DNA of 64,000 bases from Streptomyces sp. LHD-70. GTDB taxonomy: Bacteria > Actinomycetota > Actinomycetes > Streptomycetales > Streptomycetaceae. The notes under the pieces were generated by a model. The model saw only the letters and a list, made by a program, of their open reading frames with translations. It had not been told where the DNA came from and ran no database searches. Position numbers and translations under genes: made by a program. Location of the stretch: NCBI RefSeq assembly GCF_031157275.1, contig NZ_JAVIFW010000033.1:1-64000 (forward strand), written 5' to 3'. Each line of letters begins with the position of its first letter. The first letter of the stretch is position 1. Shown piece by piece: positions 51,041 through 60,647 of the stretch.

Positions 51041-51508
51041 GCTCCATAACCGACCCGGTGCGCCACCAGGGGCCGACGGGGCAAGCGTGGTGAGGCCAAT
51101 TCAAGACCCGTGCAGGAGTGCTGCGTTCACCCGTTTCGGGTCGCGATGGCCCGGCGAACCGGGGCCACTCCGCCGGTCCTCGCGACAGGCGATGGCACCG
51201 GTCGAGTGAAGCGAACGTCCGAGTTCTCCGGTGAGGATTCGAGGGCGTCGCCGCCACCACCACAGGTCGGGACTGGGAAGCCTGCGTTGGTGTATTCGTC
51301 GATGTCGTCGCCGTAGCCGCGCTCGTCTGCCCCCTGTCCGAGGTCGACCTGGTTCCCCTGGCCAATCCCCGTGCTCGTACACCGCCGGACGCCTCCGCGC
51401 CTGTGTGCGCCGAGGCAGCGCGCGCGAGTTGCAGGACTGGTTCCACCATGACCTTCCCGACGGTGGAGACTCCGGCAGCCCGTATCACTGCCGGTGTCAC
51501 CCTCGAGG
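51041..51508. other. Non-coding decay zone
   Basis: No gene of convincing composition on either strand; overlapping frames are Arg/Pro/Ser-rich. It lies between the HNH pseudogene and the ECF41 locus. Confidence 0.45.
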
Positions 51509-51967
51509 TCAGTTGCCGACGGGGTACCGGCTGGTGATCGCGACGCGGTTGAAGGCGTTCATCACAGTTGCCAGCCAGGCGGTTGCCGAGATCTGGCCTT
51601 CGGTGAGTACGACCGCGGCGGCGCTGTAGTCCTCGTCGCTGACATGTCCGTCCGGTACGTGTGTGATTGCCTCGGTCAGGCGGAGGGCAGCGCGGTCGGT
51701 CTCGGAGAAGTAGCCGGTCTCTTCCCATGCGGGCAGGACGGCGATCCGGTCGGGGTTCTCGCCCTTCTTGAGGGCGTCGCGGGTGTGCATGCGCAGGCAG
51801 AACGCGCAGCCGTTGATCTGGGAGGTACGGATCTTCAGCAGCTCGACCAGGAGCGGGTCAAGACCCGCTGTGGCCACGGCCTTTTCCGCCTCCGCCGACA
51901 GGGCGATGAGTGCCTTGTAGGCGGCCGGGTGCTGCTTGCCGATGTTGACGCGCTGGGGGTCGGTCAT
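51509..51967 (-). CDS. Carboxymuconolactone decarboxylase family (AhpD-like) protein
   Basis: 152 residues, all-helical, with the redox CxxC plus His in INGCAFCLRMHTRDAL, preceded by LVELLKIRTSQ, the standard CMD/AhpD signature. It probably acts as an alkylhydroperoxidase-like thiol peroxidase or reductase. It is the last gene of the ECF41 locus, after the cupin gene. CMD proteins are the C of the conserved COE (carboxymuconolactone decarboxylase, oxidoreductase, epimerase) partners of ECF41 sigma factors. Confidence 0.9.
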   Translation of the reverse strand: MTDPQRVNIGKQHPAAYKALIALSAEAEKAVATAGLDPLLVELLKIRTSQINGCAFCLRMHTRDALKKGENPDRIAVLPAWEETGYFSETDRAALRLTEAITHVPDGHVSDEDYSAAAVVLTEGQISATAWLATVMNAFNRVAITSRYPVGN

Positions 51968-52087
51968 GGTTCCTTCGATTCGTTCGTGTGGCCTGCGCTG
52001 CGCCCTTCGGGCGCCTTTTGGTGGCCGCGGTGGTTGCGACAGGGTCAGAGTTCGTGCGGAGCGTTGCCGCCCGCCGTGTGCCCCGGG

Positions 52088-52530
52088 CTACGACCTCGGG
52101 TCGTCGACCTTGAGTTCGTCTCCGGTGTCGGAGACGAAGACGACCAGGAGCTTGGCCGGCTCGGTCCGGCTGGTGTTCTCCGTGAGCACGTGGTGGGCGC
52201 CCGGCTGCTCGACCCAGTTCTCGCCCTGTCGTCGAGCCTGCTGCGCACGGTGCCTTCCAGGACGTACGCGTGGACGAAGGCCTGGCCGTGCCGGTGCGGT
52301 GTCGCGCGCGCGTCGGGCGGGAAGTCGACGACCGCCGAGGTGAACGTCTTACCCTTCACCTTCGGAAGGGCCTGCTGGAGCAGGGGCTTGAAGGTTTCGG
52401 CGGGGTGCTCCGATGCCATGGCCGAGGCAGGAGCCTGGGCGTGGGCGGCTGGGGTCGAGGTGGTGCAGGCCGTGGCCGCAGCCAGCGTGGCGACGGCCAG
52501 CAGGGCGCCGGCGATCCGCATTCCCATCAC
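52088..52530 (-). pseudogene. Cupin-domain lipoprotein, interrupted by a single frameshift
   Basis: From a GTG at 52530 (AGGAG 7 bases upstream) the frame gives a lipoprotein-type signal (IAGALLAVATLAAATACTTS) and a cupin first half with metal-ligand histidines in PHRHGQAFVHAYVLEGTVRS. At about 52227-52232 the frame is lost, and the family sequence resumes one frame over as GENWVEQPGAHHVLTENTSR then EPAKLLVVFVSDTGDELKVD, ending at TAG 52088. One inserted base would restore a normal protein of about 147 residues. This is either a recent mutation or an assembly error. It lies between the oxidoreductase and CMD genes. Confidence 0.8.
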
Positions 52531-52545
52531 GATGGGGCTCCTGGT

Positions 52546-53466
52546 TCAGTCTTCGGTGACACGGATGATCGTCTTGCCTGGGATGCGCGCACCTGGAGTG
52601 AATGCGGTGGGTGCCTCGGCGAGCGGACGCACGGCGCCAACGGTCGGCGTGAGCCGGCCGTCCCTTACCCGCGTGGCGAGGTCGGCGAGCCGGGCGCGGT
52701 CGGGTTCGACGACGAAGAAGACCGCCCGCCCCTCCTTGGGCTGGACCGTGGGCGGCATGGCGATCGTGACGAGCGTGCCGCCGGCCCGGACCAGGGCGGC
52801 CGAGCGGTCGAGGATGTCGCCGCCGATCACGTCGAACACGACGTCGGCCTCGCCGGCGTCCTCCAGCTTCTCGGCCTCCAGGTCGATGAAGGTGTCGACG
52901 CCGAGTGCGAGTGCCCTGTCCCGGTCGGAGGCGCGGCCGGTGCCGATGACGCGGGCGCCGGCCTCGCGGGCGAGCTGGACCGCGATCGAGCCGACGCCGC
53001 CCGCAGCGCCGTGGATCAGGACGGTCTGGCCGCTGGTGAGGCGGCCGTGGTGGAACAGGCCCTGCCAAGCGGTCAGCCCGGAGACCGGCAGCGCGGCGGC
53101 TACGGTGTGGTCGATGTCCGCCGGCAGCGGGGCGAGGTTGCGGGCTTCCACCGCGGTGTACTCCGCGAGCGTGCCGTTGCGGGTCCAGTCGGCCAGGCCG
53201 AACACCCGCTGGCCGACGCTCAGGCCGGTAGTGCCGTATCCCAGCTCCACGACGACACCCGACAGCTCGTGCCCGGGCACGCTCGGCGTCCGAACACGGC
53301 CGGCGCGATCGGTCCAGGTGCCCGGCCAGTCCAGCTCTCCAGTGGTGAAGCCCGCGGCGTGCACCCGCACGACGACGTCGTTCTCGGCCGCATGGGGGTA
53401 GGGCATGTCCGTCAGGGACATCCCGGCAACACCGGCATCACGGTCTCGCACAGTGATGGCTTGCAT
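52546..53466 (-). CDS. NADP-dependent oxidoreductase, quinone oxidoreductase-like MDR family
   Basis: 306 residues of the medium-chain dehydrogenase/reductase family without structural zinc. It has the N-terminal VRVHAAGFTTGELDWPGTW, PSVPGHELSGVVVELGYG, the nucleotide-binding VLIHGAAGGVGSIAVQLARE, and a C-terminal NADP-type segment ending AFTPGARIPGKTIIRVTED. It is the oxidoreductase of the ECF41 COE set and the first gene after the matching ECF41 promoter. It is likely to reduce quinones or electrophilic carbonyls. Confidence 0.9.
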   Translation of the reverse strand: MQAITVRDRDAGVAGMSLTDMPYPHAAENDVVVRVHAAGFTTGELDWPGTWTDRAGRVRTPSVPGHELSGVVVELGYGTTGLSVGQRVFGLADWTRNGTLAEYTAVEARNLAPLPADIDHTVAAALPVSGLTAWQGLFHHGRLTSGQTVLIHGAAGGVGSIAVQLAREAGARVIGTGRASDRDRALALGVDTFIDLEAEKLEDAGEADVVFDVIGGDILDRSAALVRAGGTLVTIAMPPTVQPKEGRAVFFVVEPDRARLADLATRVRDGRLTPTVGAVRPLAEAPTAFTPGARIPGKTIIRVTED

Positions 53467-53639
53467 ACAGGTGGTCCTTACCTCGGAGGGGCGACTCGAG
53501 CACGCAGCCCTTCACGCGCAGGGCTCATGGCGGCCCTCCGTCGAGAAGACGCAGCAGGTGGATGTATGCCGTTCCGCACGATCGATCTCACCTGCTCGCA
53601 CGTGTTCCTTCGTCGCCCGTTCTGCTTTCTCATCAGGGA

Positions 53640-53666
53640 GACGAGGTAGCCCCTCCGGGTGTGACA
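53640..53666 (-). promoter_or_regulatory. ECF41-type promoter for the oxidoreductase-cupin-CMD operon
   Basis: On the minus strand TGTCACA (53666-53660) is followed after exactly 16 bases by CGTC (53643-53640), the published ECF41 consensus TGTCACA-N16-CGTC. It starts one base beyond the sigma gene's stop, about 174 bases before the oxidoreductase start, giving a long leader. Confidence 0.85.
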
Positions 53667-53667
53667 C

Positions 53668-54558
53668 TCACAGGCGCACGAGTTTGTCCGGGTTGATGAC
53701 CCTGCGGTACGCGGTGATCAGACCGTCCGTGATCTGGACGGTGTCGACGGAGTAGACCCGGCCTTCGCGGTAGAACACCAAGGCGAGCTCGCCGCCGACC
53801 TCGGCGAAGCCGATGCGGTCCGGATGCCACTGGCGCCCCACCCGCACCATGACCTCGGCGACACGCTCACCGCCGTGGATGAGCTTGCGCGCCGCGGAGA
53901 CCTTGCCGCCGCCGTCGGTGACATAGACGGCGTCCGGGTGCAGGAGCCTGACCAGGCCGGCCAGGTCCCCGGCCTCGTAGGCGGCGCGGAAAACCTTGAG
54001 GACGCGTTCGCGCTCCGCCTTCGACGCCCGGGGCATGGACTGCTTCGCCTTGGCCACCCGCCGTCGCGCCCTGGAGGCAAGCTGCCGGGCGCCCGGCACG
54101 GAGACGTCCAGTACGTCGGCGATCCGGCCGAACTCAAGACCGAAGACATCGTGCAGGACGAAAGCCACCCGCTCCGGCGGGGACAGCTCCTCCATGATCA
54201 GGAGCATCGCCGAACTGACGGACTCATCGACGAGGACCGCCTGCGATGCGTCCGGCCCGGTCAGCAGTGGTTCCGGAAGCCACGGCCCGACATAGGTCTC
54301 CCGACGGACCCTGGCACTCCTGAGGATGTCGTACGACCGCCGCGCAGCCACCGTCACCAGCCAGGCCCGCAGATCATCGACGCGCTGCAGATCCGCTCCG
54401 GCCGCCCGCAGCCACACATCCTGGGCCACGTCCTCGGCATCGGCCACACTCCCCAGCAGCCGGTAGGCCACCCCGAAAACCGCGGGCCGGTACCGCTCCC
54501 ATCCGGCTCCGAGCGAGTCCTCCTGCTCAGACCGTTCTGGTCCGTGCCCGTCACCCAT
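53668..54558 (-). CDS. ECF41 RNA polymerase sigma factor (SigJ-like) with regulatory C-terminal domain
   Basis: 296 residues. Region 2 VFGVAYRLLGSVADAEDVAQDVWLR, region 4 LSPPERVAFVLHDVFGLEFGRIADVLDVSVPGARQLASRARRRV, then a SnoaL-like domain with both ECF41 marks: the DGGGK motif (YVTDGGGKVSAARK) and the terminal NPDKL (RRVINPDKLVRL). In ECF41 factors these elements tune the sigma activity in place of an anti-sigma protein. The operon downstream carries a matching promoter, so the regulon is local. The start at 54558 is conventional; the ribosome site is not strong. Confidence 0.93.
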   Translation of the reverse strand: MGDGHGPERSEQEDSLGAGWERYRPAVFGVAYRLLGSVADAEDVAQDVWLRAAGADLQRVDDLRAWLVTVAARRSYDILRSARVRRETYVGPWLPEPLLTGPDASQAVLVDESVSSAMLLIMEELSPPERVAFVLHDVFGLEFGRIADVLDVSVPGARQLASRARRRVAKAKQSMPRASKAERERVLKVFRAAYEAGDLAGLVRLLHPDAVYVTDGGGKVSAARKLIHGGERVAEVMVRVGRQWHPDRIGFAEVGGELALVFYREGRVYSVDTVQITDGLITAYRRVINPDKLVRL

Positions 54559-55199
54559 GCAGATCGCAACCTCCTCCAGCTTGCGGATTCAGCGTAGCCA
54601 TCCGAACCCAGCTCTTCGTAGACAGGTTTGTCGCCGACCTGTGGGGGCTCGGCATCACCGCCCCATGAAGGGTGCTGTGACTGGTCGATGAGGCTTCGGA
54701 GCCAGTTCCTGTGACGCGCACGATGCAGCCGACGCGGCTGATGGCGCTGACCTCCACGACGAGTTCCTCAGACCGCTCCAACACCCCTTCTCTCACCAGC
54801 GCATGCCCAACTGGTTGAGGTCGGCTCGGATTTGGTCGGTGAGTTGGTCCGCGAACCTGCGTACGCCTGCGATCTACATGCCCAGGGCGACAGTGGCGGC
54901 GTTTCGGGGCGCCTTCCTGGTCGGCGCGGGGGCCTCGATCGCCCCGCCGACGCAACCGCGCGACCGCGACCGGATGGCAGCACCTTCGCCGACCTGGTCG
55001 AGGCCGTCCACAGAGCCCGGGCCATGGTGACGGCCGATGTGTCGAACCTCGTCGCCCGTTACCGCCTGCTCGTCGACTGCACCTCCGTGAGGGCTCGACG
55101 AGGCGGGTGGGCGGGATCAAAAGTAAAAAATTTTGCCTGGTTTGCCCGTATATGGAGATTGATAAGGGTAGAAAAGGACTTATCGAGGCGTGGGGCGAG
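54559..55199. other. Intergenic, about 640 bases, with coding-like fragments
   Basis: Two short plus-strand stretches have protein-like composition (VAAFRGAFLVGAGASIAPP at about 54895, and TFADLVEAVHRARAMVTADV at about 54983 in a different frame), but no complete gene can be built. They may be remnants. From 55110 onward the DNA becomes AT-rich (AAAAGTAAAAAATTTTG), leading into the urease promoter. Confidence 0.4.
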
Positions 55200-55228
55200 T
55201 TGCCACGGTGACGTCGGGAGGCTTATAA
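55200..55228 (+). promoter_or_regulatory. Predicted promoter of the first urease operon
   Basis: TTGCCA (55200-55205) and TTATAA (55223-55228) are separated by 17 bases, a good vegetative-type match, about 60 bases before the ureA start. Confidence 0.6.
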
Positions 55229-55239
55229 GGAGAGCGTGA

Positions 55240-55267
55240 GTGACGTAATTCCGGGAATTCCGGTGAC
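55240..55267 (+). promoter_or_regulatory. Repeated element downstream of the urease promoter
   Basis: GTGAC occurs at 55240-55244 and 55263-55267, and between them AATTCCGG is directly repeated (55247 and 55256). GTnAC half-sites about 22 bases apart are part of the actinobacterial GlnR nitrogen box, but the spacing here is 23 and the middle GAAAC is missing. It is a possible operator, not a clear GlnR site. Confidence 0.35.
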
Positions 55268-55288
55268 GACCTCCTGTGGAGGTTCCCC

Positions 55289-55591
55289 ATGTTTTTGACT
55301 CCGTCCGACACGGAAAAGCTGCTTTTGAATGTCGCCGGAATGGTGGCTCGTGACCGGCGAGCCCGCGGCGTGCGGCTGAATTACCCGGAGGCCGTCGCGC
55401 TGCTTGCGTGCTGGGCGATGGAACGGGCCCGCGAGGGCGCCCGCGTGAGTGACCTGATGGCCGAGGGGCGACAGGTTCTCACCCGCGCTGACGTGCTCGA
55501 AGGCATTCCGGAGATGCTCCATGACGTGCAGGTCGAGGCGACTTTCCCCGACGGCCGCAAGCTCGTCACGATCACCGCGCCGATCCCGTGA
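55289..55591 (+). CDS. ureA: Urease subunit gamma
   Basis: 100 residues, full length for UreA. It starts [20 protein letters not shown] and contains [40 protein letters not shown] and [19 protein letters not shown], all family landmarks. It is the smallest structural subunit of the nickel enzyme that splits urea to ammonia and carbamate. The ATG has GTGGAGG 6 bases upstream. It is the first gene of ureABCFGD, and its stop overlaps the ureB start. Confidence 0.96.
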   Translation: MFLTPSDTEKLLLNVAGMVARDRRARGVRLNYPEAVALLACWAMERAREGARVSDLMAEGRQVLTRADVLEGIPEMLHDVQVEATFPDGRKLVTITAPIP

Positions 55592-55908
55592 TCCCCGGCG
55601 AGATCCGGACCGGATCCGGTGTACTGAAAATAAATGACACCCGCACTCAACGGCAGGTGACCGTCGTGAACGAGGGCGACCGCCCCATTCAGGTCGGTTC
55701 GCATCTTCATTTCCCCGACGCGAATCCAGCACTTTCCTTCGACCGCTCCCTGGCCGAAGGTTTCCGGCTCGATATTCCCTCCGGTACGTCTCTGCGTTTT
55801 GAACCCGGAGTCGGTGCCGAGGTCAGCCTCGTCGAGCTGGGCGGCCGTCGGGCGGTGCCCGGCATCGTCGTGCCCGGCACCCGGACCGCACGAACGGACA
55901 ACAGGTGA
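55588..55908 (+). CDS. ureB: Urease subunit beta
   Basis: 106 residues: [60 protein letters not shown] and [20 protein letters not shown], the typical UreB sequence. The GTG start overlaps the ureA stop by four bases (GTGA), and the stop is two bases before the ureC ATG, so the three structural subunits are tightly coupled. Confidence 0.96.
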   Translation: MIPGEIRTGSGVLKINDTRTQRQVTVVNEGDRPIQVGSHLHFPDANPALSFDRSLAEGFRLDIPSGTSLRFEPGVGAEVSLVELGGRRAVPGIVVPGTRTARTDNR

Positions 55909-55909
55909 C

Positions 55910-57613
55910 ATGGCACAACTGACCCGAGCCGGCTACGCGTCGCTCTACGGACCCACCACCGGCGACCGCGTCCGCCTCGCCGACACCGACCTCTGGATCG
56001 AGGTTGAGGAGGACCGCTGCTTCGGCGGGGACGAGGCCGTGTTCGGCGGCGGCAAGTCCATCCGTGAATCCATGGGCCAGGCCACCGCCTCGCGCGCCGA
56101 CGGCGCCCTCGACCTCGTCATCACCAATGCCGTCGTCCTCGACCACTGGGGCGTCGTCAAGACCGACGTCGGTATCCGGGCGGGCAGGATCGTGGCCCTC
56201 GGACGCTCCGGCAACCCCGACATCAGCGACGGCGTCCACCCCGACCTGGTGATCGGCCCCGGCACCGATGTGGTGTCCGGCGAGGGCCGCATCCTCACCG
56301 CCGGAGCCATCGACACCCACGTGCACTTCCTGATGCCCGAGACCCTGCACGAGGCCCTCGCCACCGGCACCACCACCGTCATCGGCGGCGGCACCGGCGC
56401 CACCGAGGGATCGAAGGCCACCACGGTCACCCCGGGCGCCTGGAACCTCGCGATGATGCACCGCTCCCTGGACCGCGTACCGCTCAACATCATGCTGTTC
56501 GCCAAGGGTTCGACCGTCGGCGAAGAAGCCCTGCGCGAAGCGGCGCTCGGCGGCGCCGGAGGCTACAAGGTCCACGAGGACTGGGGCGCCACCCCCGCCG
56601 CCATCGACGCCGCGCTGAAGGCGGCCGACACCTACGGCCTCCAGGTCGCCCTGCACGCCGACAGCCTCAACGAAGTCGGCTACGTCGAAGGAACCCTCGG
56701 CGCGATCGCCGGACGAGGCATCCACGTCTTCCACGCGGAAGGCGCCGGAGGCGGCCACGCGCCCGACATCATCGCCGTCGCCTCCCACCCCAACATCCTT
56801 CCGGCGTCCACCAATCCGACCCTCCCGCACACCGTCAACACCGTCGCCGAGCACCTCGACATGCTGATGGTGTGCCACCACCTCAACCCGCGCGTCCCCG
56901 AGGACCTCGCCTTCGCCGAGTCCCGCATCCGCGCCACCACCATCGCCGCCGAAGACGTCCTGCACGACATCGGCGCCCTGTCCATCACCTCCTCCGACGC
57001 CCAGGCCATGGGCCGCATCGGCGAGGTCATCTGCCGCACCTGGCAGGTCGCCCACACCATGAAGCAGCGCTTCGGCGACCCCGACAGCGCCCTGCCCGCC
57101 GACAACGAACGCGCCCGCCGCTACGTCGCCAAGTACACGATCTGCCCCGCCGTCGCCCACGGCATCGACCACCTCGTCGGCTCCGTCGAACCCGGCAAGC
57201 TCGCCGACCTGGTGCTGTGGGACCCCGCCTTCTTCGGCATCCGCCCCGCCGCCGTCATCAAGGGCGGCATGGTGGTCTACGCGCCCCTCGGCGACGCCAA
57301 CGCCGCCATCCCCACCACCCAGCCCGTCCTGCTCCGCCCCACCGCCGCGGCCGGCGCCGCCCCGCACCTCTCGGTCAGCTTCGTCGCCCCGGCGGCCCTG
57401 GAGCACGGCCTCGCCGAACACCTCGGCCTGGAACGGGAGTTGGTCGCCGTACGGCCCACCCGCCACCTCACCAAGGCCGACCTGCCGAACAACACGGCGC
57501 TCCCCGACATCGACGTCGACCCGGAGACCTTCGCCATCCGGATCGACGGAGAGCTCGTCGAGCCCGCCCCGGCCGCCGAACTGCCGCTCGCCCAGCGGTA
57601 CTCCCTGTTCTGA
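55910..57613 (+). CDS. ureC: Urease subunit alpha (catalytic)
   Basis: 567 residues, normal length. All active-site residues are visible: the HxH pair in AIDTHVHF, the lysine to be carbamylated in [11 protein letters not shown], His in [10 protein letters not shown] and in [15 protein letters not shown], the flap cysteine and His in [10 protein letters not shown], and the Asp in [10 protein letters not shown]. It hydrolyses urea at a dinuclear nickel centre. The start at 55910 aligns with the family N-terminus ([20 protein letters not shown]). ureF starts inside its stop codon. Confidence 0.97.
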   Translation: MAQLTRAGYASLYGPTTGDRVRLADTDLWIEVEEDRCFGGDEAVFGGGKSIRESMGQATASRADGALDLVITNAVVLDHWGVVKTDVGIRAGRIVALGRSGNPDISDGVHPDLVIGPGTDVVSGEGRILTAGAIDTHVHFLMPETLHEALATGTTTVIGGGTGATEGSKATTVTPGAWNLAMMHRSLDRVPLNIMLFAKGSTVGEEALREAALGGAGGYKVHEDWGATPAAIDAALKAADTYGLQVALHADSLNEVGYVEGTLGAIAGRGIHVFHAEGAGGGHAPDIIAVASHPNILPASTNPTLPHTVNTVAEHLDMLMVCHHLNPRVPEDLAFAESRIRATTIAAEDVLHDIGALSITSSDAQAMGRIGEVICRTWQVAHTMKQRFGDPDSALPADNERARRYVAKYTICPAVAHGIDHLVGSVEPGKLADLVLWDPAFFGIRPAAVIKGGMVVYAPLGDANAAIPTTQPVLLRPTAAAGAAPHLSVSFVAPAALEHGLAEHLGLERELVAVRPTRHLTKADLPNNTALPDIDVDPETFAIRIDGELVEPAPAAELPLAQRYSLF

Positions 57614-58278
57614 TGCCGGGCCTGGCACCCCTCCTGCTCGGCGACGGCCGACTCCCGGTCGGCGCGTACACCTACAGCGCCGGACTCGAACCGGCCGTCG
57701 CGGCAGGGCTCACCCGCGACCGGATCCCCGCACTGCTGCGGGCCCGGCTGCGCACGGCGGCTGCCACGGAGGCGGCCGCAGCCGTCCTCGCACTGCGGGC
57801 AGCCGGACAGGACCCGGTGGACTACGGGCCCGTACAGCGGGCCCTCGCCGCCCGGACTCCCGCCGCGCCCCTGCGCGATGCATCGGCGGCACTCGGCCGC
57901 GGTGTGCACCGCCTCGCCCGCAGGCTGGCCCCGGAACACCCGGCGGTCACCGCCCTGTCCACGATCCGCCCCCGCCCACTGCGGCCGGTCACGCTCGGCG
58001 CCCTCGGAGCCGTCATGAACGCGTCCGAGGAGGACCTGGCAGACGCGGTCGTCTACGACGAAATGCAGACGATCACCTCGGCCGCGCTCAAGCTGCTGCC
58101 AGGCGACCCTCTCGACACCGTCGCATGGATCCTCGCCGCCGAGCCGGACGCCACGGCCGCCGTGCACGAGGCCCTCGCGGTACGGACCCCGGCCGAACTG
58201 CCCGCCCGTACACCCCTGCTCACCGAACAGTGGGCGCTTCAGCACGCACGACAAGAACGGAGACTCTTCCTTGCCTGA
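57613..58278 (+). CDS. ureF: Urease accessory protein UreF
   Basis: 221 residues, all-helical: [20 protein letters not shown] at the N-terminus, [20 protein letters not shown], and the C-terminal [14 protein letters not shown]. It bridges UreD and UreG in the nickel-insertion complex. The ATG overlaps the ureC stop (TGATG) and the end overlaps ureG by eight bases. Confidence 0.93.
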   Translation: MPGLAPLLLGDGRLPVGAYTYSAGLEPAVAAGLTRDRIPALLRARLRTAAATEAAAAVLALRAAGQDPVDYGPVQRALAARTPAAPLRDASAALGRGVHRLARRLAPEHPAVTALSTIRPRPLRPVTLGALGAVMNASEEDLADAVVYDEMQTITSAALKLLPGDPLDTVAWILAAEPDATAAVHEALAVRTPAELPARTPLLTEQWALQHARQERRLFLA

Positions 58279-59005
58279 CCAGCAGCCCAGCCAGCAGATC
58301 GGCGACCACCACTCCCGGCCGACCGGCAGCCCGCGCGCCCTCCGGCTCGGGGTCGCGGGACCCGTCGGCACCGGCAAGAGCTCGATCCTCGCCACCCTCT
58401 GCCGTGAACTCGCCGGCGAACTCGCCCTGGCCGTCGTCACCAACGACATCTACACCGACGAGGACGCCCGCTTCCTGCGCTCGGCGGGCGTACTGCCCAC
58501 GGAGCGCATCCGGGCGGTGGAGACCGGCGCCTGCCCGCACACCGCGATCCGCGACGACGTCAGCGCCAACCTCGACGCCGTCGAAGACCTGGAGGACGAG
58601 TACGGGCCCCTCGACCTGGTGCTCGTCGAGAGCGGCGGCGACAACCTCACCGCCACCTTCAGCCCGGCACTCGCCGACGCCCAGCTGTTCTGCATCGACG
58701 TCGCGGGCGGCGGCGACGTGGCGCGCAAGGGCGGCCCCGGCATCACAGGCGCCGACCTCCTGATCGTCAACAAGACCGATCTGGCGCCGTACGTCGACGT
58801 CGACGTGGCCGCCATGGTCGCCGACGCCCAGAGCGCCCGCAACGGCCTGCCGGTCCTCGCGCTCTCCAAGAACGACCCGGGATCGATCGCCGAACTCGCC
58901 GACTGGGTACGGTCGGTGCTCGCCCGCCACCGCGACGGCACGCACATCCCCACCGACCCGGGACCGATGGCACCCCACCGTCACGCCCACAGCCACGACT
59001 CGTGA
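58271..59005 (+). CDS. ureG: Urease accessory GTPase UreG
   Basis: 244 residues. The P-loop is [13 protein letters not shown] (about 28-40), the metal-binding Cys-Pro-His is in [13 protein letters not shown], switch-like [17 protein letters not shown], and NKTD in [11 protein letters not shown]. It delivers nickel by GTP-driven dimerisation. A TTG start is proposed, with GGAG 8 bases upstream and an eight-base overlap with ureF. The C-terminus is extended and His-rich (HRHAHSHDS), which may act as a nickel store, since no ureE gene is present. Confidence 0.94.
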   Translation: MPDQQPSQQIGDHHSRPTGSPRALRLGVAGPVGTGKSSILATLCRELAGELALAVVTNDIYTDEDARFLRSAGVLPTERIRAVETGACPHTAIRDDVSANLDAVEDLEDEYGPLDLVLVESGGDNLTATFSPALADAQLFCIDVAGGGDVARKGGPGITGADLLIVNKTDLAPYVDVDVAAMVADAQSARNGLPVLALSKNDPGSIAELADWVRSVLARHRDGTHIPTDPGPMAPHRHAHSHDS

Positions 59006-59748
59006 CCCGGCACACGACTGCCCACGCCGAGCCGGCCGACCCCACCGTCGTCACCGTGGAGCGAGCCGGCAACGGCCGCACACTCGTCCGCGAACTGCGC
59101 CCCGGCGCCTTCCTCGCCCCCCGCCCCCTGCTACCGGCCCCCGACCGCGTACGGATCGCCCTGGTCGGCACCCGGGCCGGGCTGCTCGCGGGCGACGATC
59201 TGGTCCTGCACATCTCGGTCGGCCCCGGAGCCCGCCTGGAGCTGGTCGAACCCTCCGGCCTGGTCGCCTACGACCACCGCGGCGGCACATCCCGGTGGCG
59301 GGCCCGCGTCGACATCGCCGAAGACGGTGAACTGCACTGGGACGCCCGGCCGTTCGTGGTCTGCGACGGCGCCCGGGTGGCACGCTCGATGGACGTCTCC
59401 CTGGCCGCCGGAGCGCGGATGCTGTGGCGGGACACGCTGGTCCTGGGCCGTTCCGGCGAGCGAGGCGGCAGCGTCCGCGCAACCACGTGTGCCGCCTACG
59501 ACGGGCACGACCTGCTGATCGAGGACCTGGACCTGACGGATCCGGAGGTGCGCGAACTCCCCGGCATCCTGGGGCCCCACCGCGTGATCGGCGCGGTCAC
59601 CGCCCTGGGCTTCCGCCCCCGGGGCCCGCACCACCCCTACCTCATGGAACTGGCAGGACCAGCGGCCCAGGTTCGGCTCCTGGATACGGTGGCACCTGAG
59701 ATCGACGCGGAACTGGCCGCGGTCTGGGACCACTGGCAGCACTCCTGA
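59002..59748 (+). CDS. ureD: Urease accessory protein UreD (UreH)
   Basis: 248 residues, beta-rich: [80 protein letters not shown], as in UreD. It is the scaffold that binds apo-urease and passes nickel from UreG. The GTG overlaps the ureG stop. It is the last gene of the first cluster and convergent with the ureD of the second. Confidence 0.92.
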   Translation: MTRHTTAHAEPADPTVVTVERAGNGRTLVRELRPGAFLAPRPLLPAPDRVRIALVGTRAGLLAGDDLVLHISVGPGARLELVEPSGLVAYDHRGGTSRWRARVDIAEDGELHWDARPFVVCDGARVARSMDVSLAAGARMLWRDTLVLGRSGERGGSVRATTCAAYDGHDLLIEDLDLTDPEVRELPGILGPHRVIGAVTALGFRPRGPHHPYLMELAGPAAQVRLLDTVAPEIDAELAAVWDHWQHS

Positions 59749-59828
59749 CCCGCCACCTGTTCCCTTCACGCGGTTGACGGCCCGTCACGACAGGTGCCCC
59801 ACCGGGATGCCGGGCGAACCTGCTGCGG

Positions 59829-60647
59829 CTACCGAGCCACTGGCGAAGCCGTCTTCTCCAGCTCCGCCACTCCGTCGTCCAGGCGACGGCGAAGACCGAT
59901 CGCGTCATCGGCAAGCGCGGTGACCAGTACCGCGGGACCGGACAGCGGGAGGAGCGCCATGTCCGGGCGAGCAGCGACAGCGGGCAGGCCGTCGCGTCCG
60001 GTGCTCCACTGCGGATCGACCACGAGTACTGAGCCCAGCGCCCGGCGCCCACCGGTGACGGCCGGCCCCTGCCAGCCGGGGGTGTCGGGGCCGACCGCCA
60101 GTACCTGGTCGTACAGCGGCCGGTCTCCCTGGCAGACCCGGAGCCGCTGCCTGACGGTCCCGGGCTGCTCTCCGTGCCGGCCGAGCAGCAGTTCCTCGCG
60201 CAGCAGCAGCCGCGCGCCCGGCTCCAGTACGACCTCCGTGCTGATGTGGTGGTCGCAGCCGTGCGCGGCGATGACCGGCTCGGGCAGCCACACCAAGGTG
60301 GCGTTCCGGCCCACCCGTACCGTCATCCGGATCCGGGAGGGTTCGCCGTGCGGACCAGGCAGGGCCAGGGTCGCCGACACGTCCCGCAGCACGAGGGCGG
60401 CGCCGGTGCCGACATCGACGTGGAACCGCAGGTCGTCGCCCCCCAAAGGGCCGGCCGCGCCGGCCGCTCGGGAGATCCGGGCGGTCCCCGGGCCGGCCAG
60501 GCTCCAACGCCGCAGCGGCTCGGCGCCGGTCGCGATGGCGGGCCGCAGAAGCAGCGGGCCGTCCGACCGCAGCCGGGCGACCCGGCTGCGGCCCCGGCCG
60601 CCGGAACCCGCGGTGAGCGCCACCGCGAGCTCCGCGCGGGCCCGCAT
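59829..60647 (-). CDS. ureD: Urease accessory protein UreD, second cluster
   Basis: 272 residues: GPLLLRPAIATGAEPLRRWS, AGPLGGDDLRFHVDVGTGAA, TLVWLPEPVIAAHGCDHHIS, LLLREELLLGRHGEQPGTVR, the UreD fold. The ATG overlaps the ureG stop (ATGA at 60649-60645). It is the last gene of the second cluster and clearly diverged from the first UreD, so it is not a recent duplicate. A gap of 80 bases separates the two convergent clusters, with no strong terminator. Confidence 0.9.
   Translation of the reverse strand: MRARAELAVALTAGSGGRGRSRVARLRSDGPLLLRPAIATGAEPLRRWSLAGPGTARISRAAGAAGPLGGDDLRFHVDVGTGAALVLRDVSATLALPGPHGEPSRIRMTVRVGRNATLVWLPEPVIAAHGCDHHISTEVVLEPGARLLLREELLLGRHGEQPGTVRQRLRVCQGDRPLYDQVLAVGPDTPGWQGPAVTGGRRALGSVLVVDPQWSTGRDGLPAVAARPDMALLPLSGPAVLVTALADDAIGLRRRLDDGVAELEKTASPVAR

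Noticed and set aside
55240-55267. Canonical GlnR box
   Set aside because: The GTGAC spacing is 23 rather than 22 and the central GAAAC element is missing.
55823-57628. Long minus-strand frame opposite ureC
   Set aside because: Gly/Val/Asp-rich antisense shadow of a certain UreC gene.
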